57,190 nucleotides of DNA from Nocardia asiatica NBRC 100129 (GTDB lineage: Bacteria; Actinomycetota; Actinomycetes; Mycobacteriales; Mycobacteriaceae): the NCBI RefSeq assembly GCF_000308415.1, contig NZ_BAFS01000293.1:1-57190 (forward strand), written 5' to 3'. This document shows positions 18,310 through 26,505 of this stretch, piece after piece. Below the pieces are notes generated by a model. It had not been told where the DNA came from. It made no database searches and saw only the letters and a list, made by a program, of their open reading frames with translations. Positions within the stretch are counted from its first letter, which is position 1. Each line of letters starts with the position of its first letter. Position numbers and translations under genes: made by a program.

Positions 18310-18885
18310 ATGGGTGTCAGTTTGTCCAAGGGCGGCAATGTCTCGCTGACCAAGGCGGCGCCTAACCTCACGGCTGTTGCAGTCGGCCTCGGGTGGGATG
18401 TGCGGACCACCACCGGCACCGACTTCGACCTCGACGCGAGCGCCATCGCGACCGGCGCGGACAAGAAGGTCGTGTCCGACCAGCACTTCGTCTTCTTCAA
18501 CAACCTGCGCTCCCCCGAGGGCTCGATCGAGCACGCGGGCGACAACCGGACCGGCGAGGGCGAGGGCGACGACGAGGTCATCAACGTCGACCTGGCGAAC
18601 ACCCCGCCCACGATCGAGAGCATCTTCTTCCCGGTCTCGATCTACGACGCCGACTCCCGGTCGCAGTCCTTCGGCCAGGTCCGCAACGCGTACATCCGCG
18701 TCGTGGACCGCAGCAACGGCGAGGAGCTGGCGCGTTACGACCTCAGCGAGGACGCGTCGACCGAGACCGCCATGGTCTTCGGCGAGCTGTACCGCAACGG
18801 TGCGGAATGGAAGTTCCGCGCGATCGGCCAGGGCTACGCCTCCGGCCTGTCCGGCATCGCCCGTGACTACGGCGTGAACGTCTAG
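18310..18885 (+). CDS. TerD-family calcium-binding stress protein
   Basis: 191 residues, ATG 18310 behind GAAAGGG. A single full-length, canonical TerD (M-G-V-S-L-S-K-G-G-N-V-S-L-T-K). It has the Ca2+-binding D-F-D-L-D-A-S, G-E-G-D-D-E, the F-F-N-N-L strand and ends E-W-K-F-R-A-I-G-Q-G-Y. TerD homologues bind Ca2+ and work with TerC at the membrane in tellurite, oxidant and phage resistance and in actinobacterial development. It is divergent from the coiled-coil/HpcH operon, with a 145-bp promoter region between, and is followed by its own hairpin and then terC. Confidence 0.93.
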   Translation: MGVSLSKGGNVSLTKAAPNLTAVAVGLGWDVRTTTGTDFDLDASAIATGADKKVVSDQHFVFFNNLRSPEGSIEHAGDNRTGEGEGDDEVINVDLANTPPTIESIFFPVSIYDADSRSQSFGQVRNAYIRVVDRSNGEELARYDLSEDASTETAMVFGELYRNGAEWKFRAIGQGYASGLSGIARDYGVNV

Positions 18886-18903
18886 AGAACACATCGCCTC
18901 GCG

Positions 18904-18925
18904 GGGGGCCCGGCGACGGGCCCCC
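18904..18925 (+). terminator. GC hairpin after terD
   Basis: Perfect 9-bp inverted repeat GGGGGCCCG / CGGGCCCCC around a GCGA tetraloop, 18 bp after the terD stop. It is followed by TCGTCGT rather than a U-run, so it may be only a partial terminator between terD and terC. Confidence 0.65.
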
Positions 18926-19045
18926 TCGTCGTGTGGCCCAGGCATGCCGGGCGCCCTCGGGAGCAGCGTTGGACAACCGGCGATTCAGCAGCCACGCTGG
19001 TAGCAACCGTCGCCGCCAAGTCTTCACCTCATGAAAGGTCCCAGC

Positions 19046-20146
19046 GTGGTCCTGCGCATATTCGGCATGTCCTTCCTCGTCACGGTGGTCTCCCTCGTCG
19101 TGGCGGTGTTGTACGGCGGCCCGACCGCCCTCGCGCTCGCCGCGATCCTCGGCATCCTCGAGGTGTCGCTGTCGTTCGACAACGCCGTGATCAACGCCAC
19201 CGTGCTGGAACGTATGAGCGCGTTCTGGCAGCGGATCTTCCTCACCATCGGCGTGTTGATCGCCGTCTTCGGCATGCGACTGGTCTTCCCGCTCGCCATC
19301 GTGTGGATCACGGCCGGACTGGATCCGGTGGAAGCCTTCGACCTGGCCCTCAACCCGCCCCCGAACGACGCCCTGACCTTCCCGGACGGCAGCCCGAGCT
19401 ACGAGAAACTGCTCACCGACGCGCATCCGCAGATCGCGTCGTTCGGCGGCATGTTCCTGGCGCTGCTGTTCCTGAACTTCATCTTCGAGGAGCGCGAGAT
19501 CACCTGGCTGAGCTGGCTGGAGCGGCCGCTGGCCAAGGCGGGCAAGCTGGACATGCTCTCGGTGGTGGTCGCCGGCACCGGCCTGATCCTCACCGCGGAG
19601 TTCGTCGCCGACGAGGCGCACCGCTCGACGGTCCTGGTGGCGGGCCTGCTCGGCATGATCACCTACATCGCGGTGGACGGGCTCGGCTCCATGTTCCACA
19701 CCGAGGAGTACACCGAAAGCGGCCCGTCCGAGCTGGCCAAGGCCACCGGTAAGGCGGGCTTCTTCCTGTTCCTGTACCTCGAGGTGCTCGACGCGTCGTT
19801 CTCATTCGACGGCGTGATCGGCGCATTCGCCATCACCTCCGACCCGATCATCATCGCCCTCGGCCTCGGCCTGATCGGCGCCATGTTCGTCCGGTCGATC
19901 ACGGTGTACCTGGTCCGTAAGGGCACCCTGGCGGAGTACGTCTATCTGGAGCACGGCGCGCACTGGGCGATCGGTGCGCTGGCGGCGATCCTGCTCATCT
20001 CGATCGGCGTGCACGTCAACGAGCTCGTCACCGGTCTGATCGGTGTCGCGTTCATCGGTGCGGCGCTCGTCACCAGCATCATCCGCAACCGTGGAGCCGA
20101 CGAAGAGGAACTCGACAGCGAACGCGAACCCACGCCGGTAGGCTGA
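19046..20146 (+). CDS. TerC-family (DUF475) membrane protein
   Basis: 366 residues from GTG 19046, chosen because GAAAGG lies 7 bp upstream and relatives start V-L-R-x-F; an ATG at 19031 lacks an RBS. About nine TM helices. The TerC signature acidic/Asn cluster, E-V-S-L-S-F-D-N-A-V, is repeated as a second half-motif E-V-L-D-A-S-F-S-F-D-G-V, giving two inverted-type intramembrane Asp sites that may bind a metal ion. TerC proteins interact with TerD and several export Mn2+. Cytosolic E-E-R-E-I-T-W-L loop and an acidic C-terminal tail. It lies between terD and a terA-like gene on the same strand. Confidence 0.92.
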   Translation: MVLRIFGMSFLVTVVSLVVAVLYGGPTALALAAILGILEVSLSFDNAVINATVLERMSAFWQRIFLTIGVLIAVFGMRLVFPLAIVWITAGLDPVEAFDLALNPPPNDALTFPDGSPSYEKLLTDAHPQIASFGGMFLALLFLNFIFEEREITWLSWLERPLAKAGKLDMLSVVVAGTGLILTAEFVADEAHRSTVLVAGLLGMITYIAVDGLGSMFHTEEYTESGPSELAKATGKAGFFLFLYLEVLDASFSFDGVIGAFAITSDPIIIALGLGLIGAMFVRSITVYLVRKGTLAEYVYLEHGAHWAIGALAAILLISIGVHVNELVTGLIGVAFIGAALVTSIIRNRGADEEELDSEREPTPVG

Positions 20147-20173
20147 TTCCCGGCAAGCAGCCGAAGACCCGTG

Positions 20174-20211
20174 GCGGCAGCGGCCCCATCCCGACGGATG
20201 GCCGCTGCCGC
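20174..20211 (+). terminator. Hairpin terminator after terC
   Basis: Inverted repeat GCGGCAGCGG / CCGCTGCCGC, extended by CCATCC / GGATGG with a small bulge and a CGAC loop, followed by TCTCGTTT. It lies 27 bp after the terC stop and immediately before the TerA-like gene's leader. Confidence 0.85.
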
Positions 20212-20240
20212 TCTCGTTTCCACAGAGGGGGGATCGCACC

Positions 20241-20864
20241 ATGGCGATCGACGGCAACCCCGGCGGCGTCAACCTGTCCAAGGTGACCCTGTCGAAAGCG
20301 ACACCGAGCATCAACCTGACCAAGCCGGGTGAGCAGCAGGGCACCATGCGGGTCAACCTGAACTGGTCGAGCGGATCCAGGGGATTCTTCCGCCGCTCCA
20401 AGCCCGTCGACCTGGACCTCGGCTGCCTCTACGAACTCGCCAATGGCGCCAAAGGCGTCATTCAGGCGATCGGCGGCAATTTCGGAGCCTTGGAGGCCGA
20501 ACCGTACATCGTGCTCGACGGCGACGATCGCAGCGGTACGGGCGCGACCGGCGAGAACATGCACATCAACCTCGCCAGGCCGGAACTGTTCAAGCGCATC
20601 CTGATCTTCGCCTTCATCTACGACGGCGTGCCTAATTGGGCCGCCGCCGACGGGGTGGTGACGCTCCACCCGACCGCGGGCCCGCAGATCGAGGTCCGCC
20701 TCGACTCGCCGGTGGACGGCGCCCGTTCCTGCGCCATCGCCCTGCTCCAGAACCAGGGGGCCGGGATCACCGTGCACCGGGAAGTGCACTACGTCCACGG
20801 CGCCCAGCGCGAACTCGACCAGGCCTACCAGTGGGGCATGCAGTGGCACAGCGCCCGCAAGTAG
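20241..20864 (+). CDS. TerA-like (TerD-superfamily) protein
   Basis: 207 residues, ATG 20241 after AGAGGGGGG. N-terminal short basic segment (V-N-L-S-K-V-T-L-S-K), then a TerD-superfamily beta-sandwich: V-D-L-D-L-G-C-L-Y-E-L in place of DFDLDAS, Y-I-V-L-D-G-D-D-R-S-G near residue 95, and a long final strand to A-R-K. The G-C-L-Y-E-L and D-G-D-D-R pattern is that of the TerA C-terminal domain. It completes a TerD/TerC/TerA set at this locus. The preceding terminator suggests separate transcription, with its leader inside the 94-bp gap. Confidence 0.85.
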   Translation: MAIDGNPGGVNLSKVTLSKATPSINLTKPGEQQGTMRVNLNWSSGSRGFFRRSKPVDLDLGCLYELANGAKGVIQAIGGNFGALEAEPYIVLDGDDRSGTGATGENMHINLARPELFKRILIFAFIYDGVPNWAAADGVVTLHPTAGPQIEVRLDSPVDGARSCAIALLQNQGAGITVHREVHYVHGAQRELDQAYQWGMQWHSARK

Positions 20865-21081
20865 GTCAGCGCGCCGCGAGCACCGGCTGCGGCGCCCGCC
20901 GTCGCTCGTTCCGCGATCGAGTTACTGGGCGGCCCGGCACTGGTCAAGGAGTGCGGCCGCGCGCCGCGTGCACCCGCCTGTACGTGGACACTTCTCGCGG
21001 CGGCTCCCGCCGCTGGTGCGACGTAACGCTGTGCGGTAACCGCGCCAAGAGCGCCGCCTTCCGCGCCCGGCATGGCGGCCC

Positions 21082-22479
21082 CTAGACCACCGGGACCAGA
21101 TCGCGGGGGTCGGATCGCGACACCCGCGGCGACATCGAACGGCGCCCGCGCGGCAAGGACCACAAGAACACGAAGAACAACACGATCAGCAGACTCGCGC
21201 GCCCCCACACCCCGAATTGAACGATGTTCTCCATCAGCTCGACCGATCTACCCGAACCCATCGAGTAGAAGTAACGGAAGACCCCGACCCCGATGGCCGC
21301 GTCGGCGACGAGATAGCTGCCGATCAGCCACCAGGGCACCTCCAGCAGCACCAGGAACGGCACGAGCCACAGGGTGTACTGCGGCGAATGAACCTTGTGG
21401 AACAACAGGAATCCACAGAGCATCGCCCCGCTCACCCCGACCCAGGGGAAGACGCCGGTCGTCAGGTAACGCTTCCAGCCGAGCCACATCGCCAGCGCGA
21501 ACGCCACGAGCACCAGCACGGGCGAGGCGATCGAGACCAACTGCTGGAACGCCGCCTCACTGTGCGCGTCCGGACCGAACATCGGCCGGATGCCCCAGTA
21601 CCAGATGGAATTGGTGGTGATGTCGGCCTGCCGCAACTGCTGGAAGGTGATCGACGCGCGCCAGCCCTCGTACCCCACCAGCGCGAACGGCAGATTCACC
21701 GCGACGACGGTGCCGATCGCCGCGGCGGCGGTGAGCAGAGCGCCGCGCACGTCCAGCCGTCGATGTCGATCCGGCTCTCGCGGATCGCGCTCGCCGCCTC
21801 TGGTCAGCACGTACGCCAGCAGCGGCAGCACGAAGATCCCCGGATACAACTTGAGGCAGAACCCGAGACCGAGCAGCACCGCGGCCACGATCCCCCTGGT
21901 GCGCACCGAGTAGCGGGGCAGCGCCGCCATCACGTAGACGGCCGCGACCGCGGTGCACACCACTGGGAGCTCCCAGTTGTGGAAGGCATAGAGCACCAGC
22001 GGCGGTCCGGCCGCCCACAGCAGGGCGGCGGCGCCGGCCAGGCGAGCCAGCATCCACGCGGTCAGCAGCGCGAAGGGCGCGAGCAGCAGCGCGGAGTACC
22101 GCAGGAAATCGGCGTCGTTGTCCGCCTCGACCGCCCCGAGCCACATCAGCACGCCGCTGAGCACCGGATATTCCACCGCGCCGCCGACCAGCGCGCCGTC
22201 CTCGGTGATACCGCCGCTCACGTACGGGAAGACGTGCTCGTTGATATCCCGGCCGAGCCAGAGGAATTGGATGTCCGAATAACAGACGTCGGAATCCTTG
22301 ATGACATCGAAGACCGTGCTGCGGCCGTCCTGGTCGAACGGCGTCCCCGCGCAGCGCGCCTTGTTCGCGTATGCCAGCGCCAGGAACACGGCACAGAGCA
22401 ACAGCACCACCACGGCCAGCGCCGCGCGGCGTCGCACACGCCCTGCGGGCAGGTCGCGGGCGGCGAGTCCGGTCGGCAT
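21082..22479 (-). CDS. GT87 (DUF2029) membrane glycosyltransferase-like protein
   Basis: 465 residues, ATG 22479. About eleven TM helices; K-H-C-type first loop with G-T-P-F-D-Q-D-G, E-Y-P-V-L-S-G, G-F-C-L-K-L-Y-P-G-I-F and K-V-H-S-P-Q-Y-T-L-W-L-V-P, the same signatures as the paralogue at 2814-4634. It sits next to rpsF exactly where the Rv0051/Rv0052 region lies in mycobacteria, divergent from rpsF by 214 bp. It probably uses polyprenyl-phospho-mannose; the acceptor is unknown. The 217 bp to its right (20865-21081) hold nothing I can assign. Confidence 0.87.
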   Translation of the reverse strand: MPTGLAARDLPAGRVRRRAALAVVVLLLCAVFLALAYANKARCAGTPFDQDGRSTVFDVIKDSDVCYSDIQFLWLGRDINEHVFPYVSGGITEDGALVGGAVEYPVLSGVLMWLGAVEADNDADFLRYSALLLAPFALLTAWMLARLAGAAALLWAAGPPLVLYAFHNWELPVVCTAVAAVYVMAALPRYSVRTRGIVAAVLLGLGFCLKLYPGIFVLPLLAYVLTRGGERDPREPDRHRRLDVRGALLTAAAAIGTVVAVNLPFALVGYEGWRASITFQQLRQADITTNSIWYWGIRPMFGPDAHSEAAFQQLVSIASPVLVLVAFALAMWLGWKRYLTTGVFPWVGVSGAMLCGFLLFHKVHSPQYTLWLVPFLVLLEVPWWLIGSYLVADAAIGVGVFRYFYSMGSGRSVELMENIVQFGVWGRASLLIVLFFVFLWSLPRGRRSMSPRVSRSDPRDLVPVV

Positions 22480-22693
22480 GGATCCACCCTAAGCGGACCG
22501 GGCAGGCGATGCCGCCATTCCCCTCCCCACGAAGGTGAACGCGCGGGCCGAACTCGTGCGCGCACGCGTGGCCGACGGGGCGATTTCGCTGCTCCGGCGC
22601 CGCTCATGTAGCCTGTTCGGGTTGCTGACGCAACGACCCTCCTGCCACGGACCGTCCGTGGCCGTTTCCTAGTCCACAGGAGGTGATTGGTCC

Positions 22694-22981
22694 GTGCGTC
22701 ATTACGAAGTGATGGTCATCCTCGATCCGAGCCTGGACGAGCGCACTGTTGGTCCGTCGCTGGACAACATGCTCAGTGTGGTTCGCACCGAAGGCGGCAA
22801 GATCGACAAGGTCGACATCTGGGGCCGCCGCCGGCTCGCCTACGAGATCGCCAAGAACGCCGAGGGCATCTACGCCGTGGTCGACCTGACCGCCGAGCCC
22901 GCCACCGTGAGCGAACTCGACCGCCAGCTCGGTCTCAACGAGTCGGTGCTGCGCACCAAGGTTCTGCGCCACGACAAGTAG
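22694..22981 (+). CDS. rpsF: 30S ribosomal protein S6
   Basis: 95 residues, GTG 22694 (M-R-H-Y-E-V-M-V-I-L-D-P). Full-length bacterial bS6, binding S18 on the 16S rRNA platform. AGGAGGTGATT upstream is an excellent Shine-Dalgarno. It heads the conserved rpsF-ssb-rpsR-rplI cluster; in many bacteria an S6:S18-binding leader RNA autoregulates such operons, and the 214-bp upstream region could hold one, though I cannot fold it here. Confidence 0.97.
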   Translation: MRHYEVMVILDPSLDERTVGPSLDNMLSVVRTEGGKIDKVDIWGRRRLAYEIAKNAEGIYAVVDLTAEPATVSELDRQLGLNESVLRTKVLRHDK

Positions 22982-23069
22982 TCCGGCAACTCTCGTTCGC
23001 GTCGGAGCCTGTGCCTAGGCTCTAGCGCAACAGCGAGACGCGGACTGCACACCGAGCAGGAGGAACCAC

Positions 23070-23606
23070 ATGGCAGGCGACACGGTCATCACCGTCATCG
23101 GCAATCTGACGGCCGACCCGGAGCTTCGATTCACACCGGCGGGAGCGGCGGTGGCGAATTTCACCGTCGCGTCGACCCCTCGGGTGTTCGACCGTAATTC
23201 GAACGAATGGAAAGACGGCGAAGCGCTGTTCCTGCGCTGCAATATCTGGCGCGAGGCCGCGGAGAATGTCGCCGAAAGCCTGACCAGAGGTTCCCGTGTC
23301 ATCGTGAGCGGACGACTCAAGCAGCGCTCCTACGAAACCCGCGAGGGCGAGAAGCGCACGGTCGTCGAACTCGAGGTCGACGAGGTCGGTCCCTCGCTGC
23401 GCTACGCCACCGCGAAGGTCAACAAGACCAGTCGCGGCAGTGGTGGCGGCGGCTTCGGATCCGGCTCCGGCAGCGGTGGCAACTACGCCTCCTCCGGTAG
23501 TGGCGGTGGGCGTTCCGGCGGTGCCGAGGACGACCCTTGGGGCAGTGCGCCCGCGGCGGGCTCCTTCGGGAGCGGCGGCCGCATGGATGACGAACCGCCG
23601 TTCTGA
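23070..23606 (+). CDS. ssb: Single-stranded DNA-binding protein
   Basis: 178 residues, ATG 23070. OB-fold (residues ~1-120) beginning M-A-G-D-T-V-I-T-V-I-G-N-L-T-A-D-P-E-L-R-F. A Gly/Ser-rich flexible tail (~125-165) ends in the acidic tip D-D-E-P-P-F that docks repair and replication proteins. It is the essential replicative SSB by its place in the rpsF-rpsR cluster. RBS AGGAGGA. Confidence 0.97.
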   Translation: MAGDTVITVIGNLTADPELRFTPAGAAVANFTVASTPRVFDRNSNEWKDGEALFLRCNIWREAAENVAESLTRGSRVIVSGRLKQRSYETREGEKRTVVELEVDEVGPSLRYATAKVNKTSRGSGGGGFGSGSGSGGNYASSGSGGGRSGGAEDDPWGSAPAAGSFGSGGRMDDEPPF

Positions 23607-23663
23607 TAACGGCCACAACGGCCCGCTCGATTCGGGCCATCACTGATTACGGAGTACAAGACC

Positions 23664-23915
23664 ATGCCTAAAGCGCCCGCGCGCGAAAAGGTGCTCAAGA
23701 AGAAGGCTTGCTCGTTCTGCAAGGAGAGCAAGACCGGAACCGTCAACATCGACTACAAGGACACGGCGTTGCTGCGCAAGTACGTCAGCGACCGCGGCAA
23801 GATCCGCGCCCGCCGCGTCACCGGCAACTGCGTGCAGCACCAGCGCGATATCGCGGTTGCGGTCAAGAACTCGCGTGAGGTCGCCCTGCTGCCCTACGTG
23901 TCGACGGCTCGCTGA
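23664..23915 (+). CDS. rpsR: 30S ribosomal protein S18 (zinc-type, C+)
   Basis: 83 residues, ATG 23664. bS18 core Y-K-D-T-A-L-L-R-K-Y-V-S-D-R-G-K-I-R-A-R-R-x-T. It carries C-S-F-C near residue 16 and N-C-V-Q-H later, i.e. the zinc-binding C+ form. Actinobacteria often have a second, cysteine-free paralogue induced by zinc starvation elsewhere; this cluster copy is the zinc-replete one. Confidence 0.96.
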   Translation: MPKAPAREKVLKKKACSFCKESKTGTVNIDYKDTALLRKYVSDRGKIRARRVTGNCVQHQRDIAVAVKNSREVALLPYVSTAR

Positions 23916-23932
23916 GAAAGGGAGGCACGCAA

Positions 23933-24385
23933 ATGAAGTTGATTCTGACTGCTGATGTGGACAACCTCGGTGCCCCCGGCGACACCGTAGAGGTCAAGGA
24001 CGGCTACGGCCGCAACTACCTGCTGCCGCGCGGCCTGGCGATCGCGGCCAGCCGTGGCGCGCAGAAGCAGGTCGAGGGCATTCGCCGGGCGCAGGAAGCC
24101 CGCCGGGTCCGCGACCTGGATCACGCCAACGAGCTGAAGCAGGCCATCGAGAACCTCGAGTCGGTCACCCTGTCGGTCAAGACCGCGGGCACCGGCAAGC
24201 TGTTCGGCTCGGTGACCCAGTCGGACGTCGCGGCGGCCGTCAAGGCGGCGGGTGGCCCCGTCGTCGACAAGCGCAGCATCGAGCTGCCGAAGGCGCACAT
24301 CAAGACCACCGGCAAGCACGCCATCGTGGTGCACCTGCACCCGGACGTGGTGGCCAAGTTCGATCTGACGGTCGACGCCGCCTGA
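23933..24385 (+). CDS. rplI: 50S ribosomal protein L9
   Basis: 150 residues, ATG 23933 after AAAGGGAGG, 17 bp from rpsR. N-terminal domain M-K-L-I-L-T-A-D-V-D-N-L-G with the invariant N-Y-L-L-P-R-G-L-A, long connecting helix (~40-75) and C-terminal domain ending H-P-D-V-V-A-K-F-D-L-T-V. Full length for bL9. Last gene before the terminator. Confidence 0.97.
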   Translation: MKLILTADVDNLGAPGDTVEVKDGYGRNYLLPRGLAIAASRGAQKQVEGIRRAQEARRVRDLDHANELKQAIENLESVTLSVKTAGTGKLFGSVTQSDVAAAVKAAGGPVVDKRSIELPKAHIKTTGKHAIVVHLHPDVVAKFDLTVDAA

Positions 24386-24399
24386 TTCGAGCCGCACGT

Positions 24400-24437
24400 C
24401 GAGGACCGCTCCCGCCTGCCATCGGGAGTGGTCCTCG
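24400..24437 (+). terminator. Hairpin terminator after rplI
   Basis: 15-bp stem CGAGGACCGCTCCCG / CGGGAGTGGTCCTCG with one G-U wobble and an 8-nt loop, 14 bp after the rplI stop. It separates the ribosomal operon from dnaB. Confidence 0.85.
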
Positions 24438-25013
24438 GCTGTGCCCGTTGCCCCGGCGTCGCATTAATAGCTAAATGTTCGCCCAATGGCGAAAGGTGCT
24501 ATTCGCGGCAATCCGGGGTTTCTATCGCCCCGATGGCGCCACAATTCCCGAACCTGTGGATTACCGGCCGAACCGACCGTTCGCAATGTGATTCAGATCA
24601 TATGTGGCTCACGCGCTGTTAACCCAACACGCCCGGCTGTTCAACTTGGCCGACACGCCGGAACTTCATTAATCCACACGTGGAATTCTGTAAAAGGCAC
24701 TATCTATCTGCGGGTTTGAGCGCGCCGACCTGGGTTTTCCCCAAGTTGTACACAGGGGCTGCACACGGTTGGGTGAACTCTCCCCAAGTTATCCACAGCT
24801 GTGTGCACAGTGTGGTTTGGCGCATCCCCATGGGGTCGCCTAGGTTCGTCCCAGCGCCGTAATCGGACCGCTCCCAACGGTGTGCACGAGCGGGTGCCGC
24901 AGCGGTAGCTGAGCCCCCCGGCCACCACTTATGCCGAAGGTGTCGGTGCCCGGGAGTAGAACGAGTCAACAGGGTGGAACCCGGTCGTGGGGTAGAGAGG
25001 ACGGTCGAGTCTG
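24438..25013 (+). promoter_or_regulatory. AT-richer dnaB upstream region with DnaA-box-like sites
   Basis: A 576-bp gene-free stretch noticeably richer in A/T than its surroundings. It holds one perfect E. coli-type DnaA box, TTATCCACA (24789-24797), and three near matches: TAATCCACA at 24670-24678 and, inverted, at 24555-24563, and TTGTACACA at 24746-24754. The two rightmost lie inside a 17-bp direct repeat beginning CCCCAAGTT (24739-24755 and 24782-24798, 15 of 17 identical). The dnaB promoter must lie here; the boxes suggest DnaA control of dnaB or a DnaA-titration site. The box calls are by eye. Confidence 0.55.
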
Positions 25014-26396
25014 GTGACAACCACCGATGACCGCGGACACACGGACTTTCCGCCCGAACCTCCCGGTGAAGACTTCGGCCGCCAGCCCCCGCACGACATG
25101 GCGGCCGAGCAGTCGGTGCTCGGCGGCATGCTGCTGAGCAAGGACGCGATCGCCGACGTCGTCGAAGTGATTCGTCCCGGCGATTTCTACCGCCCCGCCC
25201 ATCAGGCCGTCTACGACACGATCCTCGACCTCTACGGCCGCGGGGAACCCGCCGATCCGGTCACCGTCGCCGCCGGCCTGGACCGCCGCGGCGAACTCAA
25301 GCGCATCGGCGGCGCGCCGTACCTGGTCACGCTCACCCAGACCGTGCCGACCGCGGCCAACGCCAGCTACTACGCCGAAATCGTCGCGGAGAAGGCCATT
25401 TTGCGCCGCCTGGTCGAGGCGGGCACCCGCATCGTCCAGTACGGCTACGCGGGCGCCGACGGCCAGGACATCGCCGAGGTGGTCGACCGCGCCCAAGCCG
25501 AGGTCTACGAGGTCACCGAACGCCGCACCAGCGAAGACTTCCTTCCCCTCGAAGAACTGCTCCAGCCGACGATGGACGAGATCGACTCCATCGCCAGCCG
25601 CGGCGGCATCTCCCTCGGCGTCCCCACCGGTTTCACCGAACTCGACGAGATCACCAACGGCCTGCATCCCGGCCAGATGATCATCGTCGCGGCGCGGCCT
25701 GGCGTTGGGAAATCGACCCTGGGCATGGATTTCATGCGCAGTTGCTCGATCAAGCACGGCTTGGCGAGCGTCATCTTCTCGTTGGAGATGAGCCGGACCG
25801 AGATCGTCATGCGGTTGTTGTCGGCGGAGGCGAAGATCAAGCTCGGGGATATGCGTTCCGGGCGGATGAGTGACGACGACTGGACCAAATTGGCGCGGCG
25901 GATGAGCGAGATCAGCGAGGCGCCGCTGTTCGTGGACGATTCGCCGAACCTCACCATGATGGAGATCCGGGCCAAAGCGCGGCGGCTCAAGCAGCGCCAC
26001 GATCTGAAACTCGTTGTGGTGGATTACCTCCAGCTGATGACCTCCGGAAAGAAAGTAGAATCCCGCCAGCAAGAAGTCTCGGACTTCTCCCGAAACTTGA
26101 AGCTCCTCGCCAAGGAACTCGAAGTGCCGGTGGTCGCGATCAGCCAGCTCAACCGCGGTCCCGAACAGCGAACCGACAAGCGCCCCATGGTGTCCGATCT
26201 CCGCGAGTCGGGAAGTCTCGAGCAAGATGCGGACATGGTGATCCTGCTGCATCGCCCCGATGCTTTCGAGCGCGACGACCCGCGCGGCGGTGAGGCGGAC
26301 CTGATTCTCGGCAAGCACCGCAACGGCCCCACCGCGACGATCACCGTCGCCCACCAGCTGCATCTTTCCCGCTTCGTGGACATGGCCCGCGGGTGA
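25014..26396 (+). CDS. dnaB: Replicative DNA helicase
   Basis: 460 residues, GTG 25014. N-terminal collar domain begins near D-M-A-A-E-Q-S-V-L-G-G-M-L-L; RecA-fold C-terminal domain with Walker A A-R-P-G-V-G-K-S-T (227-235), Walker B L-V-V-V-D-Y-L-Q-L and the arginine-finger region R-E-S-G-S-L-E-Q-D-A-D. Hexameric helicase that unwinds DNA at the fork. Length is normal and no intein interrupts it, unlike M. tuberculosis dnaB. The mobile island starts 12 bp after its stop codon. Confidence 0.97.
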   Translation: MTTTDDRGHTDFPPEPPGEDFGRQPPHDMAAEQSVLGGMLLSKDAIADVVEVIRPGDFYRPAHQAVYDTILDLYGRGEPADPVTVAAGLDRRGELKRIGGAPYLVTLTQTVPTAANASYYAEIVAEKAILRRLVEAGTRIVQYGYAGADGQDIAEVVDRAQAEVYEVTERRTSEDFLPLEELLQPTMDEIDSIASRGGISLGVPTGFTELDEITNGLHPGQMIIVAARPGVGKSTLGMDFMRSCSIKHGLASVIFSLEMSRTEIVMRLLSAEAKIKLGDMRSGRMSDDDWTKLARRMSEISEAPLFVDDSPNLTMMEIRAKARRLKQRHDLKLVVVDYLQLMTSGKKVESRQQEVSDFSRNLKLLAKELEVPVVAISQLNRGPEQRTDKRPMVSDLRESGSLEQDADMVILLHRPDAFERDDPRGGEADLILGKHRNGPTATITVAHQLHLSRFVDMARG

Positions 26397-26407
26397 TGTC
26401 CGCTGTA

Positions 26408-26482
26408 GATTCTCAAATCGCGTGTCATATTCTCAGTCGCGATGTCATGCCGATGTCATTTATGACATGGGATTGAGAATCC
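26408..26482. repeat. Left-end subrepeats of the island
   Basis: Two copies of GATTCTCA-n-TCGCG-n-TGTCAT (26408-26428 and 26428-26448), a half-copy CCGATGTCAT (26450-26459) and one copy in the opposite orientation, ATGACATGGGATTGAGAATC (26462-26481). The centre forms the palindrome ATGTCATTTATGACAT. It starts only 12 bp after the dnaB stop. Confidence 0.7.
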
Positions 26483-26505
26483 AGGTGATCCGTCAGGTCC
26501 CTTGA

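Noticed and set aside
24540..24800. Chromosomal origin of replication
   Set aside because: Only four candidate boxes and no dnaA/dnaN. In this order oriC is expected at dnaA-dnaN outside the window.
25014..26396. Possible intein in dnaB as in some mycobacteria
   Set aside because: The protein is a normal 460 residues with uninterrupted Walker A and Walker B regions.
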